From JBOFOR01 sp051654865 (lineage in GTDB: Bacteria > Bacillota > Clostridia > Peptostreptococcales > Peptostreptococcaceae), in NCBI GenBank assembly GCA_051654865.1, contig JBOFYV010000124.1, forward strand, positions 62,001 through 126,000: DNA of 64,000 nucleotides, read 5' to 3'. The notes under the pieces were generated by a model that had not been told where the DNA came from, did not search any database, and worked only from the letters and a program-made list of their open reading frames with translations. Made by a program: the position numbers and the translations under genes. Below, one piece after another: positions 8,595 to 17,865 of the stretch (position 1 is the first letter of the stretch; the number at the start of each line of letters is the position of its first letter).

Positions 8595-9352
8595 TAAAAA
8601 TATAAATAGGATTTTACACTTAGATAAAATACAAATGCATCCTTAAAGTTTTTTAGATCTAGATTAAGTACTTCTTTAATTTTATCTAATCTATAAACTA
8701 ATGTATTTCTATGTAAAAATAAAGAGTTAGACGTTTTTGAAATATTAAGCCCATTTTCTATAAAATTAATGCCTGTAATTAATAGACTATCATCCATAGT
8801 TTTAATTGTGTCAAAGTCAACTAAACGATTGAAAAAACTTTCTTTAGTACATGAGGATATAGTTTTATATATTATCAAGTCGTTTAAATTAAGAATTTTA
8901 TTTGAAGTGTTATTCTTAATTATAATAGGTAGTAACTCATTTACGATATCGATATTAAATCTAAGATCATTATTATTTTGAACATTATTTAAATATACTA
9001 TATAAGTCTTACGATATGTTTCACTTTCAATAATATTAGGAGAAGAATCACTAATATCAAGGATATGTTTAGACACTAATAACAAATACTTATCATAATG
9101 AACTATATTAACATCCTCATATAAATTATTTAAAATATTTTCTAATGAATTAAAATCTAGGTCATTTTGATAGAACAAATAAGTATACCCACATATATTA
9201 CTTAAGTTTTCACTAGAAATAAATTCGATTATGTAACTAATATCATTAAAGCTTACTAGCGTTTGATTCTCCTTTAAATCTTCGTTGTCATACTCAATTA
9301 ATTTAATTTTTCTATTAGTTTCATTTTCAAAAAAATCGATTAAATTTTGCAT
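8594..9352 (-). CDS. PucR/CdaR-type transcriptional regulator
   Basis: The 252-residue protein ends in a PucR-type C-terminal helix-turn-helix (SKTSNSLFLHRNTLVYRLDK, about residues 205-225, then KIKEVLNLDLKNFKDAFVFY), which is the DNA-binding module of the PucR/CdaR/SdiA-type regulators. The N-terminal 190 residues show no sensor domain that I can name. A minus-strand gene for a UgpC/MsmX-type ABC ATPase lies directly upstream, separated by a terminator, so the regulator may govern that transporter; this is inference from position. The 16-base repeats near 10.7 kb are possible targets. Confidence 0.75.
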   Translation of the reverse strand: MQNLIDFFENETNRKIKLIEYDNEDLKENQTLVSFNDISYIIEFISSENLSNICGYTYLFYQNDLDFNSLENILNNLYEDVNIVHYDKYLLLVSKHILDISDSSPNIIESETYRKTYIVYLNNVQNNNDLRFNIDIVNELLPIIIKNNTSNKILNLNDLIIYKTISSCTKESFFNRLVDFDTIKTMDDSLLITGINFIENGLNISKTSNSLFLHRNTLVYRLDKIKEVLNLDLKNFKDAFVFYLSVKSYLYF

Positions 9353-9391
9353 GGTATTCCCCCTATGAAGTTAAAATCTGAAGTTAAAAAA

Positions 9392-9420
9392 TAAAAGTAA
9401 GATGAAACATCTTACTTTTA
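9392..9420 (-). terminator. Terminator after the ABC ATPase gene
   Basis: Perfect 13-bp stem TAAAAGTAAGATG / CATCTTACTTTTA around an AAA loop. It lies between the ugpC-type gene and the PucR-type gene on the minus strand. Confidence 0.85.
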
Positions 9421-9461
9421 ATATACCACTATTAGGTTATTTAATTAATAGATATCTTAAA

Positions 9462-10598
9462 TTATTTTGTAGCCTCTAAAACTTCTTCATATCTAATTGC
9501 TTGTTCAGTTTCTTTATCAAATAGGTGTATTCTATGTTTATCCATAGCAAGTTTTAACTTATCTCCAATATTTACTCTATATCTTCCATCAAATCTAGCT
9601 GTAATAGAGTAATTTCCTGATTTTAAGTAAGCGTATATTTCAGCTCCCATTAATTCTCCAATTTCAACCTCAGCTTCAAATACACTATCTAAGCTATTTT
9701 CAATAAATATATCTTCTATATGTATATCTTCAGGTCTAATACCTAAAACAACTTCTTTACCAACATAATCTTTTTCTACTAAAATTCCATGCTCACCTTT
9801 ATTTAAATGTATACTCATATGTGCATTTTCAGCATATAATTCGCCATTTTTATCAACTATAGTTACATCTACAAAGTTCATTTGAGGAGCGCCAATGAAT
9901 CCTGCAACGAATATATTGTTAGGTCTATCGTATATTTCTTGTGGAGTAGCTATTTGTTGAACTATACCATCTTTCATACAAACTATTCTATCACCCATAG
10001 TCATAGCTTCTACTTGGTCATGTGTTACGTATATAAATGTAGTACCAAGAGACTTATGTAATTTTGTTATTTCAGTTCTCATTGCTGTTCTAAGTTTTGC
10101 ATCAAGGTTTGATAAAGGTTCATCCATTAAGAATACCTTTGGATTTCTAACTATAGCACGTCCAAGTGCAACCCTTTGTCTTTGTCCACCAGATAAAGCC
10201 TTTGGCTTTCTATCTAAAACTTTTTCTAAGTCAAGTATTCTAGCTGCTTCTCTAACCTTTGAATCTATTTCATCTTTCGGCATTTTTCTTAATTTAAGAG
10301 CGAATGCCATATTATCATAAACTGATAAATGTGGATATAAAGCGTAGTTTTGGAATACCATTGCTATATCTCTATCTTTAGGATCTACATCGTTTACTAA
10401 TTTATCTCCGATATATAATTCACCAGAACTTATGTCTTCTAGACCAGCTATCATTCTTAATGTTGTTGATTTACCACAACCAGATGGTCCAACAAGAACG
10501 ATAAACTCTTTATCTTCTATATCTATATTTACATTTTTTACTGCGTTAAACCCATTGTCGTATGATTTACAAATATCTTTTAAAATTACCTCTGCCAT
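9462..10598 (-). CDS. ugpC: Sugar ABC transporter ATP-binding protein (UgpC/MsmX type)
   Basis: ATPase of a carbohydrate ABC importer. The 378-residue protein has Walker A GPSGCGKSTT (about 37-46), Q-loop VFQNYALYPHL, signature LSGGQRQRVALGRAI (about 135-149), Walker B VFLMDEPLSNLDAK and H-loop YVTHDQ, followed by the C-terminal OB/TOBE regulatory domain (GIRPEDIHIED onward) typical of MalK/UgpC/MsmX proteins. No permease or binding-protein gene is adjacent, so it is probably a shared multitask ATPase like MsmX. GGGGAGAATTATA precedes the ATG. Confidence 0.93.
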   Translation of the reverse strand: MAEVILKDICKSYDNGFNAVKNVNIDIEDKEFIVLVGPSGCGKSTTLRMIAGLEDISSGELYIGDKLVNDVDPKDRDIAMVFQNYALYPHLSVYDNMAFALKLRKMPKDEIDSKVREAARILDLEKVLDRKPKALSGGQRQRVALGRAIVRNPKVFLMDEPLSNLDAKLRTAMRTEITKLHKSLGTTFIYVTHDQVEAMTMGDRIVCMKDGIVQQIATPQEIYDRPNNIFVAGFIGAPQMNFVDVTIVDKNGELYAENAHMSIHLNKGEHGILVEKDYVGKEVVLGIRPEDIHIEDIFIENSLDSVFEAEVEIGELMGAEIYAYLKSGNYSITARFDGRYRVNIGDKLKLAMDKHRIHLFDKETEQAIRYEEVLEATK

Positions 10599-10681
10599 TA
10601 TAATTCTCCCCTTTTTAAAAACATTTTTTTTATTTAACTTATACTTAAATAATAACAGAAAAATGTTTTCCTAAAAATGTT

Positions 10682-10720
10682 TAAAATAACCAAAAGTTTT
10701 TGGATAAAATAACCAAAAGT
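10682..10720. repeat. Tandem 16-base direct repeats in the ugpC-mscS divergent region
   Basis: TAAAATAACCAAAAGT occurs exactly at 10682-10697 and again at 10705-10720, a 23-base offset (close to two helical turns). The pair lies 84-122 bases upstream of the ATPase start and about 180 bases upstream of mscS, as expected for binding sites of a regulator. The rest of the 298-base intergenic region is AT-rich without other clear signals. Confidence 0.6.
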
Positions 10721-10896
10721 ATAAGGATTTAATTTATAAATAGATTATAGTACTAAAAAATAGGTAAAAATTCCTATGATTTTAGTGGGATATAAATTTA
10801 GTATATAACCAATATTATAGACAGAAAGTATGAAATAGTGTAAAATATATTGAAAATAAAATGAGAAAAAATGACATAATATGGAGGTGTTTGTCT

Positions 10897-11787
10897 GTGA
10901 ATGAAGCTGAAAAAGCAGCAGAAGAGGCTGCAGCAAAATTAGAACAATTACAAAATATAGACATTAGTAATATTAATTTTAATAGTTTACTAGATAAACT
11001 AGTACAATGGAGCGCAACAGGAATATTTAAATTAATAGTAGGATTTATAATAATATCTATAGGATTTAAAATTATAAAAAGATTAGTAAATCACTTTGTT
11101 AAGTTCTTAGAGAGACGAGATGTTGATATTACCTTATTGAGATTTCTAAGATCGTTAGTATCTGCAGGTCTTAAAATTGCACTGGTTATGCCAGTGTTAG
11201 GATACTGGGGAGTAGATTTAACTGGAATAGCAGCTTTAGTTGCATCAGCTGGGGTTGCTGTTGGTCTAGCTCTTCAAGGAAGTTTATCTAACTTTGCAGG
11301 TGGATTTATAATACTTTTAATTAGACCATTTAAAGTTGGAGATTTTATAGAGACTGGAATATATAGTGGAGAGGTTGAGCAAATTGGATTATTTTACACT
11401 ACATTAAAAACCGTAGATAATAAACAAGTTTTAATACCAAATGGTACTTTATCAAATGGTAGCTTGATAAACTATTCAGCAAATCCAACAAGAAGAGTTG
11501 ATTTAATATTTAGTGTATCTTATGATAGTGATGTATCCCATGTAAAAAGAGTTTTAAGTGATATTGTTAATAGTCATAGATTAATACTAAAAGAACCGCA
11601 ACCTTTAATTCGTATGAATACTCAAGGTCCAAGTTCTATAGATTTTGCAGTTAGAGCATGGGTAAATACCTCGGACTATTGGGAAGTTTATTATGATTTA
11701 CTAGAGGATGTTAAAGTGAGATTTGATAAAGAGAATATATCGATACCATACCCACAGATGGACCTTCATGTAAAGCATTTAAAATAA
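10897..11787 (+). CDS. mscS: Small-conductance mechanosensitive channel MscS family
   Basis: Pressure-gated membrane channel that releases solutes on osmotic downshock. Three membrane helices precede the pore-lining helix with the Ala/Gly pattern (GIAALVASAGVAVGLALQGS, then LSNFAGGFIIL), then the beta domain with RPFKVGDFIETG and a C-terminal alpha/beta domain. I choose the GTG at 10897 because TGGAGGTG lies 9 bases before it; the frame also has an ATG at 10861, upstream of that ribosome site. From the GTG the protein is 296 residues, the normal size for the family. The N-terminus is Ala/Glu-rich (EAEKAAEEAAAKLEQLQ). Confidence 0.93.
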   Translation: MNEAEKAAEEAAAKLEQLQNIDISNINFNSLLDKLVQWSATGIFKLIVGFIIISIGFKIIKRLVNHFVKFLERRDVDITLLRFLRSLVSAGLKIALVMPVLGYWGVDLTGIAALVASAGVAVGLALQGSLSNFAGGFIILLIRPFKVGDFIETGIYSGEVEQIGLFYTTLKTVDNKQVLIPNGTLSNGSLINYSANPTRRVDLIFSVSYDSDVSHVKRVLSDIVNSHRLILKEPQPLIRMNTQGPSSIDFAVRAWVNTSDYWEVYYDLLEDVKVRFDKENISIPYPQMDLHVKHLK

Positions 11788-11800
11788 AGGAGTTTAATAT

Positions 11801-12409
11801 ATGGAATATATTCAAGAGCTATTTTACTTAGCTCATAATTATTGGCTTCTTACATTATTAATAGGTATATCAAGTTGTTTTATAGAGAGTTTTTTACCTA
11901 TGTTACCTCTTATTGCTCTTGTTGGTGCAAATGCATTCTTCTTTGGCTTATGGGGAGGTTTAGTCATCTCATGGATAAGCTCAGGACTAGGAACAATATG
12001 TTTATTTTTACTTGTAAGTAAATTTAATGATCATAAATTCATTAATAAATTCAAAAACGAAAAAGTAGAAAAAGGAATAATATGGGTCCGTAGACAAGGG
12101 TTTAAAATATTGTTTATAGCATATTCTTGCCCATTTATACCAGGTTTTTTAGTAACAATAGCATGTGCATTATGCAAAAGAGATATAAAGGATTTTGCAC
12201 CAGCGATGCTATCAGGTAAATTTGTAATGTTTTTAGTCGTAAGTTATCCTTCTAGTGATATAACTAGTTTTGTTACAAATCCACTTAAAATAGCGATATT
12301 TATTGCACTAGTGTTTGCGTCATGGAAAATAGGTAGCAAAGTTAATACAAAACTTTTACAAGAAAAATATAGAGATATTAATATAGAAGTAGCTAATATA
12401 AATGAGTAA
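11801..12409 (+). CDS. VTT-domain (TVP38/TMEM64, DedA-like) membrane protein
   Basis: A 202-residue protein with about five hydrophobic segments and the VTT/SNARE-associated pattern: ESFLPMLPLIALVGANAFFFG near residues 29-49, GLVISWISSGLGTICLFL near 53-70, and FIPGFLVTIACALCKRD with SGKFVM in the second half. Such proteins are linked to lipid scrambling or proton-coupled transport in DedA relatives; the exact role here is unknown. It follows mscS by 13 bases with AAAGGAG before the ATG, so the two are probably co-transcribed and end at the bidirectional terminator at 12411. Confidence 0.83.
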   Translation: MEYIQELFYLAHNYWLLTLLIGISSCFIESFLPMLPLIALVGANAFFFGLWGGLVISWISSGLGTICLFLLVSKFNDHKFINKFKNEKVEKGIIWVRRQGFKILFIAYSCPFIPGFLVTIACALCKRDIKDFAPAMLSGKFVMFLVVSYPSSDITSFVTNPLKIAIFIALVFASWKIGSKVNTKLLQEKYRDINIEVANINE

Positions 12410-12410
12410 T

Positions 12411-12444
12411 AAAAAAGAGTTGTTTAAACAAACAACTCTTTTTT
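12411..12444. terminator. Bidirectional terminator between convergent genes
   Basis: AAAAAAGAGTTGTTT / AAACAACTCTTTTTT around a 4-base AAAC loop; T runs on both strands serve the VTT gene (plus) and the YdjM-like gene (minus), whose stop codon overlaps the end. Confidence 0.88.
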
Positions 12445-12979
12445 ATATTAATATATAAAATCTATATCCTAGTAAAAAAATATATATAAAGTGTAAAAGT
12501 TTACATAAATTTTTTTCTGTTTTAGAACTAGTTTTAATAGGAAGTAACGAAAAGTTTAAAGTAACAGGATAAAAAATTTCTATTCCTTCCTTTGTAATTA
12601 AATCTAAAACAAGATGCGACACGTATCCAATAAAAAAACCTGATGATAATAAGACAAACACAATATTATTTTCAGTATATATAATAAGTAAATTAAGAAT
12701 ATAGCCTAAAATGTATAAAAATAATAAACTATGTGTTAATCCTCTGTGACGAAGTTTAGACCCAAAAAACTTATAAAATAAAGGGCAAACCTTACTTATA
12801 TATGAGTTTTTCATATCTATATCAGGTGATAAAGAACCTATATATGAAAAATATACATATACAAATATTAAAATTATTTTGTAAATAAATTCATAATTAT
12901 ATAAATATCTATCAAGAACAAAAGGTAATGCAAGAAGTGAAAAAATATAAGAGCCTTTTGTATGTGTTTCTTTAACCAT
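12443..12979 (-). CDS. YdjM-like (DUF457) membrane-bound metal-dependent hydrolase
   Basis: A 178-residue integral membrane protein with the three hallmark motifs of the YdjM/DUF457 family: GSLSPDIDMKNS near residues 48-59, LRHRGLTHSLLF near 77-88 and YVSHLVLDLITKEGIEIFYP near 119-138. The His and Asp residues are the likely metal ligands. E. coli YdjM belongs to the LexA regulon, but I see no clear LexA box here. It is monocistronic on the minus strand. AGGAGGATTT lies upstream of the ATG. Substrate unknown. Confidence 0.85.
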   Translation of the reverse strand: MVKETHTKGSYIFSLLALPFVLDRYLYNYEFIYKIILIFVYVYFSYIGSLSPDIDMKNSYISKVCPLFYKFFGSKLRHRGLTHSLLFLYILGYILNLLIIYTENNIVFVLLSSGFFIGYVSHLVLDLITKEGIEIFYPVTLNFSLLPIKTSSKTEKNLCKLLHFIYIFLLGYRFYILI

Positions 12980-13086
12980 AAATCCTCCTAAGATGATAAA
13001 AGTAATGTCGTATTTTATGTAGTTATATCAATAGAATGTTTACATTATATAGTAAAATATGAAATATTACAAATTTTATTAAACTA

Positions 13087-13785
13087 CTAATTTAAAGGCT
13101 CTGTATAATTTTTTAATGCATTATCCCAATTAATAATATTAAACCAATTGTTAATGTAGTTACTTCTGTTATTTTGATATAATAGATAATAAGCATGTTC
13201 CCAAACATCAAGTCCTATAATAGGTTTTAAATTTAATGTAACAGGGCTATCTTGATTTGGAGTAGTCATAATTGATAACTTACCAGAGTTATCAGATACT
13301 AACCAAGCCCATCCAGAGCCAAATACACTCATAGCAGCTCTCTTGAATTCATCTTTAAAATTATCAAAAGATCCAAAATCTCTAATTAATGCTGAGTATA
13401 AGTCTCCTGAGGGTTGAGTTTTTTTAGATGTCATCATATCAAAGAAAAACTCATGATTATAGACACCGCCGCCATTATTTTTTATTATTTGAGCAACATC
13501 TTTAGGTATAGAGTCTAAATTTCTAAGTAAATCATATAAGCTATAACTATAAAGCTCTGGATAGTCTTTTAGAGCATTGTTAAGTTTATCTAGATAAGAT
13601 TTATAGTGTTTGTCATGATGGAGTATCATAGTTTCTTTATCTATATATGGCTCTAGTGATTCATAATTATAGTTTAGCTTTTTTTCCTCGAAAGGTTTAA
13701 ATGTTTGTTCTAAAGCAAAAGAATTTAAATATGAAGATATCACAAAAACTGAAATAAATATAATTATAAAATACTTTCTATTCAT
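13087..13785 (-). CDS. sodA: Exported superoxide dismutase, Mn type
   Basis: Converts superoxide to H2O2 and O2. Residues 1-24 form a signal peptide or anchor (basic MNRKY, then FIIIFISVFVISSYL), unusual for a SodA and suggesting an exported or spore-surface enzyme as known in Clostridioides. The catalytic domain follows: ligand His in MILHHDKHYKSY, second His in GGGVYNHEFFF, and the pair in GLDVWEHAYY. The Gly before the NH and the Gln in PNQDSP match Mn-type signatures. The usual HHxxHH is HHDKHY here; the second-sphere His and Tyr are kept. Monocistronic, minus strand, with AGAGGTGATTTT in front of the ATG. Confidence 0.9.
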   Translation of the reverse strand: MNRKYFIIIFISVFVISSYLNSFALEQTFKPFEEKKLNYNYESLEPYIDKETMILHHDKHYKSYLDKLNNALKDYPELYSYSLYDLLRNLDSIPKDVAQIIKNNGGGVYNHEFFFDMMTSKKTQPSGDLYSALIRDFGSFDNFKDEFKRAAMSVFGSGWAWLVSDNSGKLSIMTTPNQDSPVTLNLKPIIGLDVWEHAYYLLYQNNRSNYINNWFNIINWDNALKNYTEPLN

Positions 13786-13976
13786 AAAATCACCTCTTTG
13801 ATAGTATGTGAATAAAGCATTAAAAAATTTAAATAAATAAAATACAATTTATATCAAAAAGTGACACGTTATTTATAAAAGTAGTGATATATATAGTATA
13901 AATAATATTAATTATTGTAAAATTTTATTAAAAAAATTATAATTAAGTAAATAAAGATATGGGGGAATATTGAACC

Positions 13977-14687
13977 GTGATTATAATGTTAGAAAATACA
14001 TCCGAAACTAATAAAAAAATATTTAGAAATTATATTGTTCTTACAGCTTTAATTTGTGCAACGACATTATTTATAATTGAACAAGTTTTTATGGTAAACT
14101 ATTTGTTAAAAACGATTAGCAAAATTATACTATTTACATCAACGCAGATTATATTTATTAAATGTTTGAGAAAAACTAAATTAAAAGAGGGGCTTAATTT
14201 AAAACGTATAGATTTAAAAACACTAAATATAGGTTTAATTTTAGGCGTTCTATCAGGAGCAATATTACTAGGGGCATTTATGTTAGTTAAGAAATTAATC
14301 GATATGGATTATATATTTTTAGAATTAGCTACAAAATCTAAGATCACAGCGGCAAATTATTATATAGCTACTACATATTTTACATTTGGAAATTCATTTC
14401 TAGAAGAGTTCTTTTTTAGAGGCTTTATATTTTTAAATTTATACAAAATGGGATATAAGAAATTAGCATATTTATTCTCCTCAGCATTATTTGCAGTTTA
14501 TCACATTGCTATATTTAAGAATTGGTTTAGATTAGATATTATGATTTTATGTATTATAGGTCTATTTACTATAGGATTAATATTTGATTACGTAGATACT
14601 AAATCGGATAATTTTTTAAACTCTTGGGCAATTCATATAATTGCTGATATAGTAATTGTTGCTATTGGATATATGTATTTATTTTAA
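13977..14687 (+). CDS. CPBP family intramembrane metalloprotease
   Basis: Abi/CAAX-type intramembrane protease. The 236-residue protein has about seven hydrophobic segments and the three active-site motifs: NSFLEEFFFRGFIFLNL near residues 139-155 (the EExxxR motif), FAVYHIAIFKNW near 172-183, and NSWAIHIIADIVIV near 216-229. The start GTG at 13977 is placed by GGGGG eleven bases before it; an ATG at 13986 is the alternative. It stands alone, ending in a long palindromic terminator. Family members process membrane proteins or give self-immunity to bacteriocins, but no bacteriocin gene is adjacent. Confidence 0.85.
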   Translation: MIIMLENTSETNKKIFRNYIVLTALICATTLFIIEQVFMVNYLLKTISKIILFTSTQIIFIKCLRKTKLKEGLNLKRIDLKTLNIGLILGVLSGAILLGAFMLVKKLIDMDYIFLELATKSKITAANYYIATTYFTFGNSFLEEFFFRGFIFLNLYKMGYKKLAYLFSSALFAVYHIAIFKNWFRLDIMILCIIGLFTIGLIFDYVDTKSDNFLNSWAIHIIADIVIVAIGYMYLF

Positions 14688-14725
14688 ATTATAAAACTGT
14701 ACCTTAAGGTACAGTTTTATAATTT
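14686..14725. terminator. Bidirectional terminator, perfect 40-base palindrome
   Basis: Two 20-base arms meeting at ACCTT|AAGGT (14701-14710), with A/T flanks on both sides. It separates the CPBP gene (plus) from the convergent aspD gene (minus). Confidence 0.88.
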
Positions 14726-14733
14726 TATTCTAT

Positions 14734-16377
14734 TTATATTATAGATTTATCTTTATTCTTGTCTTTATTAAAAGCTAGTAAATAATCATCTAGAATACAT
14801 TTTATAGCTTTACCAATTGTAGTATAAGCTGGATCAGATAAGTTAGCTAATGAAACTCTAACAGACCAATTAGGACCAGCAAAACCACTACCACTTAGTA
14901 GAACAACACTGTGATTTTTAGCTAATTTGTATAAAACATCCACTGGTTCATAATTTGACTTTATATAATTGGCAAATTCACTACTATGATAGTTGCATGC
15001 CCATTTTTCTATATCGAATTGAGTATAATATGCCGCGTCGTTTATATCAGATACTAGAGGAATTTGTAAAGCTTTATATAATAGTTCTTGACGTTTTTTA
15101 CATATACTCATATTTAGTGACTTATAATTATTTTCAACATCTATTAAAGCAAATGCAGAGAAAAATGCCATTTGGACTTGTTGAGGTGTTGATAAACCAG
15201 CAGTGTGGTTAAGAGCAACAAGTCTACTATCAGCAACAATTCTATCCATAAAAGATAAGTTTGATGGATTCATACTCATATCAGAATATCTTTTATTTAT
15301 AGATATCTTTAGATTATCATCTAAGTCATTAATTCTCTTATCAAAAACATTTTCTTGATGTAAGGCCATTGTACCTAATCTCCAACCTGTAACACCGAAA
15401 TATTTAGAGTATGAATAGACCCCTAAAGTATTATAAGGTAGTTTAGCCATTAGAGATGTAAAGTCATTAACAAATGTTCCGTAAACATCATCTGAAATTA
15501 TCATTAAATCATTATTGTAGTTTTTTACAATATCAACAAGATTTGATGAACTTTCATCATTTATAGCTATAGATGCCGGATTGTTTGGATTTACAACAAA
15601 TAATGCTTTTATAGATGTATCTTTAAGTTTTTCTAACTCTTTTTTTGAATATTGCCATGTATGATTTCCATTTTCATCAACTTCATCAGCGTTAATATTA
15701 ATAACTTCGAAGTTATAACGAGGCAAATGAGGTATTTCTAAGTATGGTGTAAATATTGGGGTCATAAGTGCGATTTTATCACCCTTTCTTAACAATTCAT
15801 TGGCCATTAAAGAATCAAAAATATAACACATAGCTGCAGTTGCACCTTCAACTGCAAATACATCTAGCTTTCCACCTAAACCTATATCATATTTCATCTC
15901 TTGAACTAAATAATCATGAACTATTTTTTCTATATGAGGTAACATCCTATCAGGAACAGGATAATTATCTCCTATAATGGCATCTGCTAATTCAAAAACG
16001 TAATTATCAGCATTAAATCCTAAATTATTTATACCGTAATCTATAATGTTCTTTAATAATTCAATTCCTGGAAGCGTTGGATTATCATCCACGTATTTAT
16101 AAAAGCGTTTAGCAATACCTTCTCTTTGAGGCATTCCTGCTAAAGACCCTAAGTCCCAATTCAACCTAGTTTCGTTTACTGCAAACTGACCAAATGTAAA
16201 AAATGCTTCTCTAGGTGTTGCGGCTGTCCAATTAGGATTTCCTCTTCCTGCATCTAACACGGCGGTATTATTGTTTGAAGCATTGTATTTTGCTATATCT
16301 ATTAATTTATCCTTTAATTCAAAAGGACTTATTTTTCCATACATCATCTTTATTTCTTTGTAACTATAATTCTTCAT
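14734..16377 (-). CDS. aspD: Aspartate 4-decarboxylase / aminotransferase AspD
   Basis: PLP-dependent enzyme that removes the beta-carboxyl of aspartate to give alanine and CO2, with side aspartate aminotransferase activity; it can power a proton motive force together with an Asp/Ala antiporter. The 547-residue length fits AspD, longer than ordinary class I aminotransferases. Visible are the N-terminal extension with DAGRGNPNWTAATPREAF, the PLP-phosphate/ring region ending VVNPNNPASIA, and the Lys-containing SYSKYFGVTGWRLG. GAGGGGAAATTTCAT precedes the ATG. No aspartate:alanine antiporter gene lies next to it. Confidence 0.9.
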   Translation of the reverse strand: MKNYSYKEIKMMYGKISPFELKDKLIDIAKYNASNNNTAVLDAGRGNPNWTAATPREAFFTFGQFAVNETRLNWDLGSLAGMPQREGIAKRFYKYVDDNPTLPGIELLKNIIDYGINNLGFNADNYVFELADAIIGDNYPVPDRMLPHIEKIVHDYLVQEMKYDIGLGGKLDVFAVEGATAAMCYIFDSLMANELLRKGDKIALMTPIFTPYLEIPHLPRYNFEVININADEVDENGNHTWQYSKKELEKLKDTSIKALFVVNPNNPASIAINDESSSNLVDIVKNYNNDLMIISDDVYGTFVNDFTSLMAKLPYNTLGVYSYSKYFGVTGWRLGTMALHQENVFDKRINDLDDNLKISINKRYSDMSMNPSNLSFMDRIVADSRLVALNHTAGLSTPQQVQMAFFSAFALIDVENNYKSLNMSICKKRQELLYKALQIPLVSDINDAAYYTQFDIEKWACNYHSSEFANYIKSNYEPVDVLYKLAKNHSVVLLSGSGFAGPNWSVRVSLANLSDPAYTTIGKAIKCILDDYLLAFNKDKNKDKSII

Positions 16378-16509
16378 ATGAAATTTCCCCTCATAGTAAT
16401 TTTAATAATTACTTAATATTATATATGAATTTTAAAAAAAGTAAATAAGAAAATAAAGTTAAAGTCAAATAGAGGATTAAAAAGAAATGAATAAAGTATA
16501 AAATGCATT

Positions 16510-16529
16510 AATAAATAATGTTATTTATT
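16510..16529. repeat. AT-rich inverted repeat upstream of aspD
   Basis: AATAAATAA / TTATTTATT around TG, in the 299-base gap between aspD and lplA (both minus). The gap otherwise holds the aspD promoter region and the lplA terminator; I see no gene in it. Confidence 0.35.
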
Positions 16530-16610
16530 CGAAAGGGTATTGGAAATAAAGAAAGTAATAATGGAATTTTAAGTATAAGTAATATTTACTTATATACCTT
16601 TACAAACTTA

Positions 16611-16640
16611 AAAAAGAACTCAACTTGAGTTCTTTTTCTT
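16611..16640 (-). terminator. Terminator after lplA
   Basis: AAAAAGAACTCAA / TTGAGTTCTTTTT arms around one base; T-rich in the minus-strand reading direction. Confidence 0.8.
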
Positions 16641-16676
16641 AATATTATATAAATTCTACACATATATGTCAAATTA

Positions 16677-17672
16677 TTATTCAATAGAGTTAACTCCGAC
16701 AATACCTGAAACTAATATATCAACACTAGCTCCTAAGAAATACTCATTTATATCAATGGTCTCTAGTATACTTTTTAGGCTAGATTCTTCGTGTTTAATT
16801 CCTTTTAAGATATCTTCGATCATATAAACATCATATTTGCCAAAGAAATCTCCATAAAATTTAATATCCTTGATGAAACCTTTTTCAACGTTTAAATTAA
16901 ATTCAATATTTCCTCCAGGGTATTTTAATTCATTGTATAACATATAATTTGGAGATTTACCGAAATTCCATTCCCATGTATTGTATTTTTCATTAACTAA
17001 ATTATGTATATTATTAATATCAGACGTTGTTAAAGTATAAGATATATTGTTATCACTAGATTGCTCTAGATAATTCATAATCAAATCCTTAAATTCTATT
17101 ATATCCATTTTAGTTTTCAGGTGTTCACTAATATTAGTTACTCTTGATTTTACTGATTTCACACTTTTTCCTTCAAATTTTATAGGTTTAACTTTAAGAG
17201 CATTACTTAAATTACTTATTTGAGATGAAAATAATAAAGTTCCATGATGCATAACTCTATTTTTATAATTATATTGAGCATTACCTGAAAACTTTTTGCC
17301 ATCTATTAATAAATCATTTCTTCCAGAAAACTCTGCATCTATATCTAAAGTTTTTAGTAGCTCTATAATAGGAATTGTAAATCGTTTAAAATCGCTAAAA
17401 CTATTTTTATTATTAGCTATAAATGTAAAATTTATATTGCCTAAATCATGAAATACTGCACCACCGCCGGATTGTCTTCTTATGACAGGTATAGAGTTTT
17501 CCTTTACATACTCTAAGTTAATTTCTGATAAAGTATTTTGATTTTTACCTACAATAATAGATGGCTCATTTCTCCAAAGAATAAACATATCTTCATTAAA
17601 ATTTTTTAATAGATATTCTTCCATAGCTAAGTTAAAATAAGGATTTGTTTTTTCATTATAAATTAATAACAT
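16677..17672 (-). CDS. lplA: Lipoate-protein ligase A
   Basis: Activates lipoate with ATP and attaches it to lipoyl domains of 2-oxoacid dehydrogenases or the glycine cleavage H protein. The 331-residue protein has the lipoate-binding RRQSGGGAVFHDLGNINFTF (about residues 71-90), the adenylate-binding GRNDLLIDGKKFSGNAQY (about 126-143) with catalytic Lys, and the small C-terminal accessory domain from about residue 245, as in complete LplA proteins. GGGGGAATGACTAT precedes the ATG. It is monocistronic and no lipoate-using complex is encoded nearby. Confidence 0.93.
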   Translation of the reverse strand: MLLIYNEKTNPYFNLAMEEYLLKNFNEDMFILWRNEPSIIVGKNQNTLSEINLEYVKENSIPVIRRQSGGGAVFHDLGNINFTFIANNKNSFSDFKRFTIPIIELLKTLDIDAEFSGRNDLLIDGKKFSGNAQYNYKNRVMHHGTLLFSSQISNLSNALKVKPIKFEGKSVKSVKSRVTNISEHLKTKMDIIEFKDLIMNYLEQSSDNNISYTLTTSDINNIHNLVNEKYNTWEWNFGKSPNYMLYNELKYPGGNIEFNLNVEKGFIKDIKFYGDFFGKYDVYMIEDILKGIKHEESSLKSILETIDINEYFLGASVDILVSGIVGVNSIE

Positions 17673-17801
17673 ATAGTCATTCCCCCGTTTTGATAGTAAA
17701 ATATTCCCTAAAAAGATGATAACACAATAAAGGTATCGTTTTCAATTTCATATTCAAAAAATATGTAAAAATAAAGAATTAAAAAAATATTTAAAAAATT
17801 A

Positions 17802-17830
17802 TTGCAATGTTAAAAATGTTAATATATACT
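17802..17830 (+). promoter_or_regulatory. Promoter of the lysine riboswitch transcript
   Basis: TTGCAA at 17802-17807, a 17-base spacer, TATACT at 17825-17830. Transcription would start near 17837, about 30 bases before the aptamer. Confidence 0.65.
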
Positions 17831-17865
17831 AATAAATAACTTAACAAAAAGTTAATAAATTATTA

